This document shows, one piece after another, positions 60,240 to 64,000 of a DNA stretch of 64,000 bases. The DNA comes from Epiperipatus broadwayi (taxonomy: Eukaryota > Onychophora > Udeonychophora > Euonychophora > Peripatidae). The first letter of the stretch is position 1. Every line of letters begins with the position of its first letter. Location of the stretch: NCBI GenBank assembly GCA_028023455.1, contig JAQFVV010000513.1, forward strand, positions 246,001-310,000, written 5' to 3'. The position numbers and the translations under genes were made by a program. The notes below the pieces were generated by a model. The model worked only from the letters and a program-made list of their open reading frames with translations, did no database searches and was not told the origin of the DNA.

Positions 60240-60915
60240 TATGAAAAATAGTACACAGTAAACAAAAACATTTAATATAAAAATGTTTATTTTTATTTAT
60301 TGTTAATTTTTTAATTTTGTCACAGTAAATAAAAATGTAAAACTGTATTGAACTTCAAATTGACTTGACCCTTATAGTTGATAAATATGTATATCACTAG
60401 ATATTTCTGATGTAAGTTTATATATATATCCCTTATGTACATGTAGAATTTAGTAGGTGCACATAATAATATATGTGTATAGTAAACCATTAAATGACTA
60501 CAAATATGAAAATATTTTTCATAAGTGAAAAGTGTTTGAAAGTTTTTTTTTCTTTTGATTAGAAGTTTTTATTTTATTTTTTTTTAAAATAATGCTTACC
60601 AAAACTATATTGTAAATGAATTTCACTTAATACATATTATTTTACTTTAAATCACTTTGACATTTATAGTTTATATATATATTACTAGATATTTCTACAT
60701 TAAGTTAATATGTATGATATTGATATTGTTTAAGTATCCACTGCTTTCATGTATTTATATCATATTTACTATCTTTACACAATTATATATGTATAAAATA
60801 AAGCACTAATTAACTTAAAATATGAAGACATTCTTTTGTTGAGAAGTGTTTGACATTTTTTTTTTATTTGAATTTTTTTTTAAAAAAAATTCTTAACAAA
60901 ACTGCATTTTAAACT
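60240..60915. repeat. Diverged tandem repeat, period about 290 bp
   Basis: ATCACTAGATATTTCTGATG (near 60393) and ATTACTAGATATTTCTACAT (near 60681) begin two units. Both continue with ...AAAATATTTTTCATAAGTG / GAAGACATTCTTTTGTTGAG, AAGTGTTTGA, a T-run, and ...TTACCAAAACTATATTGTAA / CTTAACAAAACTGCATTTTA. A third, partial unit may precede them. Confidence 0.6.
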
Positions 60916-61020
60916 TACTTTATTTTATTCTAACTTAAATGAATCTTTTTTATAGATAGACAACTTTCACATTTCTCCATTCTTTTTTATTTTATAAGTA
61001 ATTTTATATAAATAAAGATA

Positions 61021-61105
61021 CAATAAAATACAAATAACTCCCAAAATACATTTCATGCTGAACCAGCACTCATCAGTTGGGCCAGATCATCATCTCTCAT
61101 ATATA
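61021..61105. repeat. Family A fragment with intact hammerhead
   Basis: CCCAAAATACATTTCATGCT, GAACCAGCACTCATCAGTTG and CAGATCATCATCTCTCATAT match the hammerhead region and flank of family A. R1 repeat sequence follows from about 61190. Confidence 0.8.
61040..61081 (-). ncRNA. Type I hammerhead ribozyme, core intact (family A)
   Basis: Minus strand: stem I CCCAA; CTGATGA; stem II GTGCTG with loop GTT and partner CAGCAT (one G-U); GAA; short stem III ATGTAT; T as the cleavage base (AUU triplet); stem I partner TTGGG. Core fully consensus. Compared with ACCAA/TTGGT at 857-900, the outermost stem I pair has changed A-U to C-G on both strands, which is what selection on or inheritance of a paired stem would give. 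Confidence 0.8.
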
Positions 61106-61369
61106 TCTTTATTATATAAAGATTATTTATGTTGAGCAAATTGTCTCATTTTTATTTTCAAGCATCAATTTACTCAATTCCCAACTTTTTATGTTATCAT
61201 GATTATTACTAATCATTTATTAAACTAGAGATTTTCTCTAGCACAGATATAAACTTTAATCAAGTTAGAGATTAATATATCTGATTTTCAGCACACACAC
61301 ACATGGCTATTATATTTCTCCTTCTCCCATGCATAATCTTACAATTGAAACCGACAAAATTGTACGTAT

Positions 61370-61880
61370 TACTTAAAACATATTGAAGTTCTAAGAACAA
61401 TTTTTAAATTTTTGATATCAAAATATTCAAAATTTTCCCACCCAAAATTCCATATGTAAGAAACTAGGTCATTTACTTAAACTATTATAGTGCATATCAC
61501 TTTGGTAGTGATTTAAAAATATACACAAATTTCAACAAGTTATATTGAATTTAAATATATTAAACCTCATTTTTAAAATGTTATTATAACTTTAAATTGA
61601 AACAAAAAACATCTCATACTGTCCTCTTGCTAGTCTTATTTAAAACATATTAAAGTTTTAAAAATTAATTGTAAATTTGATATCAAAATAATCAAAATTT
61701 CCTGGCTCACTGGTCCAGATCTAAGAAACAAGATTACATATCTAAAATATCATAACCCCATATTACATTGCCTAGTATTTCTTTCTTATCTACCAAATTT
61801 GAATCAATTCTATTGAATTTAAATCTATTAAATCTTCATTTTAAAATTTTATTCTAACTTAAATAATTAAAATGATTATA
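61370..61880. repeat. Diverged tandem duplication, period about 268 bp
   Basis: TTAAAACATATTGAAGTTCT (near 61372) and TTAAAACATATTAAAGTTTT (near 61640), TTTGATATCAAAATATTCAA and TTTGATATCAAAATAATCAA, and TATTGAATTTAAATATATTA and TATTGAATTTAAATCTATTA recur in the same order. Confidence 0.75.
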
Positions 61881-61884
61881 GAAG

Positions 61885-63285
61885 TTTACAAACAAACATT
61901 ACAAACCAACAAATACCATCAAACAGATGTAGTAATTTCAATAAAAGCATTTAAAAACTAGTACAGCCATAGAGTGGAAGATTCACAGTTAAAAGTTCCG
62001 ACTTCTCAGTTGAATAATGAACAATAAAGAAAGCTGAATATGACTCCCTAAGTGGAACTATTAAATGTTTAATCTGGATGAAGAGGGCATGAATGTCACA
62101 TAACCTCAAATTATATGATTATATACATATATGTTTTAATTATAGTATAATCATAAATTATCAATAATAATCTAGATGCTAAATTTATTGTTTACCAGTA
62201 CAAACACACCAAATGCCTTGTAACCTGAATAAAAACAAAAATAACTTTGATATTCTTCTGTTTGGAATATTATTTAATTTTTTTTTTTTTTTAGTTTATA
62301 CCTATCTTTCATCCTCTTTTATCATTTCTCCAATTCATTTGTTTAAGGTTTTCCATTCATCTCCAAATTATTTATTCTCTTAATCTTGTACTTTCATTAA
62401 GCATTTATTTAATTCATAAGTCTTTATCTCCTATTTTTTTAAACTGTGCATATTGAATTTAATTATCAATGTCATAAAGAAAAAAAATTATATACATTAC
62501 AAATCTATTATTTTTTTCTAAATACTCATCTATAAGATCTCTTATAATGATAAATATTGTTTTATTTTTAAAATGTGGAATATGTATTTTATTTGGCTAA
62601 TTATATTTTAAGTTTGTAGGCCATAAATTTGGTAGGTTCAAAATATTTCTATATATGGACATTTTGTTTTTATAGAGTAACTATTAGGATATTAAGAATA
62701 GTGCTTTGTTGGCTATCTTCTTCTAGGTGTATTTTGTTTTTCTTAGTCTTCTGAAGAACTATTTAAATATTGAAAAGGATTTTCTAACTTTGTCAATCAT
62801 ATTATTTACCTCACTTCCAAAGTTTCAATAAAAATCTCTCTTTATATAAGCAGTATCATTTTTTTGTTTGTCATTATTAAGAAAATCATTTTTTGGAAAA
62901 AAAAATGTTGTGCTCTTGATAATATCATTTAATCTTTGCCATTGATTTATTTATTAAACTTGAATCATTTTTATGTCTCAGTATTTTGCTGCATTTTATT
63001 TTCCTGCATTTATAATTTTTTGTCAAAATTAATACTTATTTGTTTATATTTTGGTTTTAGTTTTCATTACAATTCAGAAAAATGAAATTAATCGTATCAA
63101 AGAAGAAATAATTTCTATGTAAGAAAATGAAGGTTCTGTATATATAAAATAATTACGTCAGTGATCAATAAATTGTAATTAAACTAAGTTTGCTTATGCT
63201 TTTTATTTTATAGTCTTAAAAGTTTCATTTTCTTTTCACTAAAATAAAACTGTGAGGTATAGTATTTAAAATTGAAATATGTAAA
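61885..63285. other. No gene seen
   Basis: AT-rich spacer, with no ORF of note. Confidence 0.6.
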
Positions 63286-63286
63286 G

Positions 63287-63330
63287 CAGGTATGGCCAAC
63301 GTATGTTCCAACTTTGAGGAGTTAAATTTG
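63287..63330 (+). mobile_element. Possible hAT-type end
   Basis: CAGGTATGGCCAACGTATGT resembles the frequent hAT terminus CAGGGGTGGCCAACC. I did not find the opposite end or an 8-bp duplication, so this is a weak call. Confidence 0.3.
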
Positions 63331-64000
63331 TCACACTATAACTTTGGTAATAAAAGTAAAAATTATGCCAATTCATGAAAAGTAATGTAATTAAAACCTA
63401 ATTTTTATTAGCCCTCAAAGCAGTTTATAACAAAAATTTAAATTCAGTGAGTGAAACTAATAAAGAAAAAAGATATTGTTTCGGTATTTATTCTGTGATA
63501 GTTACTATCTTAATCCAGAATAAGCTTATAGTAACTTTTACCTTTCATTTTGAAATTGTTGAATGCCTTACGGTTTTGTTTTTATGGAAATTTATTTTCA
63601 TTAAGAAATTGATATAAAACCAAATGAAGTGATAATTGATTAATTCAAATATGAAAAATATTTTGTTGCATTCATTTACAAAACAGACTTAGAAGTCTTG
63701 TTAAAGTAAGTAATATTTAATTTTTTTTTCTTTATAATACTCATTATATCCTATGGAAGAAAAGCTAAATATTATTTATCCGTAATACAGTGTATTTTAT
63801 GATGTCAAAAGTTATAAGGTGTATGTGAAATCATGTATGAAAATATTGGCCCATAATTATAAAACATTAGCTACCCTGATGTTGAGCTCTTAATTTTATA
63901 TATATATTAGATTATATCTCTTAATGAATATATATATATTAGATTATATATTTTTTGAATTTTGTAAAATGGTATGGAAAAGAGTTGATAATGATATAAA
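63331..64000. other. No gene seen; short direct repeat near the end
   Basis: ATATATATTAGATTATAT occurs twice (near 63898 and 63930). Otherwise AT-rich DNA. Confidence 0.6.

Noticed and set aside
1-64000. CRISPR arrays, bacterial operons, riboswitches
   Set aside because: Sequence is eukaryotic repeat DNA; no regularly spaced identical repeats with unique spacers and no bacterial-type gene packing.

Overview
The window is very AT-rich, repeat-dense, gene-poor DNA from a multicellular animal, probably an invertebrate. The animal origin rests on the mix of elements: Penelope-like (PLE) and LINE fragments, pogo/Tigger, mariner and hAT-like DNA transposons, tRNA-derived SINEs and long AT microsatellites. 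I cannot name the species. I see no intact host protein-coding gene, no rRNA and no convincing functional tRNA. Almost every ORF is short and unsupported, and the recognisable coding sequence is transposon debris.

Layout. 0.7-9.2 kb: a foldback element (family A), an internally deleted Tigger copy, GIY-YIG endonuclease debris, and a decayed PLE reverse transcriptase enclosed by two inverted copies of a tRNA-headed repeat (family C). 12.7-20.4 kb: a tRNA-like SINE, a decayed LINE reverse transcriptase on the minus strand, a head-to-head C palindrome, an RTE-type LINE C-terminus and a diverged tandem repeat of about 300 bp. 21.7-30.1 kb: a MITE, a 2.4-kb Tigger with TA target duplication inserted in a C copy and itself carrying a SINE, a hAT-like element, further SINEs, a half copy of foldback family D, and a pogo-like MITE. 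30-42 kb: mostly featureless, with a mini tRNA-like insertion, a D palindrome and a mariner transposase relic. 42-45 kb: a foldback MITE, a tRNA-Gly-like SINE, and a family B element inserted in an A copy. 45-64 kb: AT palindromes, a second B copy, repeat-derived mosaics, two SINEs, A copies and two more diverged tandem repeats.

The main finding is that families A and B contain what read as complete type I hammerhead self-cleaving ribozymes. B at 52888-52927 (minus) has CUGAUGA, a 4-bp stem II, GAAA, a self-complementary short stem III, a GUC cleavage triplet and a 5-bp stem I. A at 61040-61081 (minus) has an intact core, and its stem I differs from the 857-900 copy by a compensatory pair change. 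Family D carries a hammerhead-like fold with altered core positions. B copies have 13-14 bp target-site duplications, including one around a 37-bp 5'-truncated copy, which indicates reverse-transcription-mediated insertion. In the B copy at 52777-53328 the inverted right arm begins at the base immediately after the predicted cleavage site. Together these suggest small non-autonomous, ribozyme-bearing retroelements (retrozyme-like), perhaps mobilised by PLE or LINE machinery of the kinds seen here only as relics.

A second theme is a set of roughly 72-110 bp tRNA-like insertions whose ends (GTCA...TGAC) extend the acceptor-type stem. Four have target duplications showing that the element starts exactly at GTC, although the tRNA-like heads differ.
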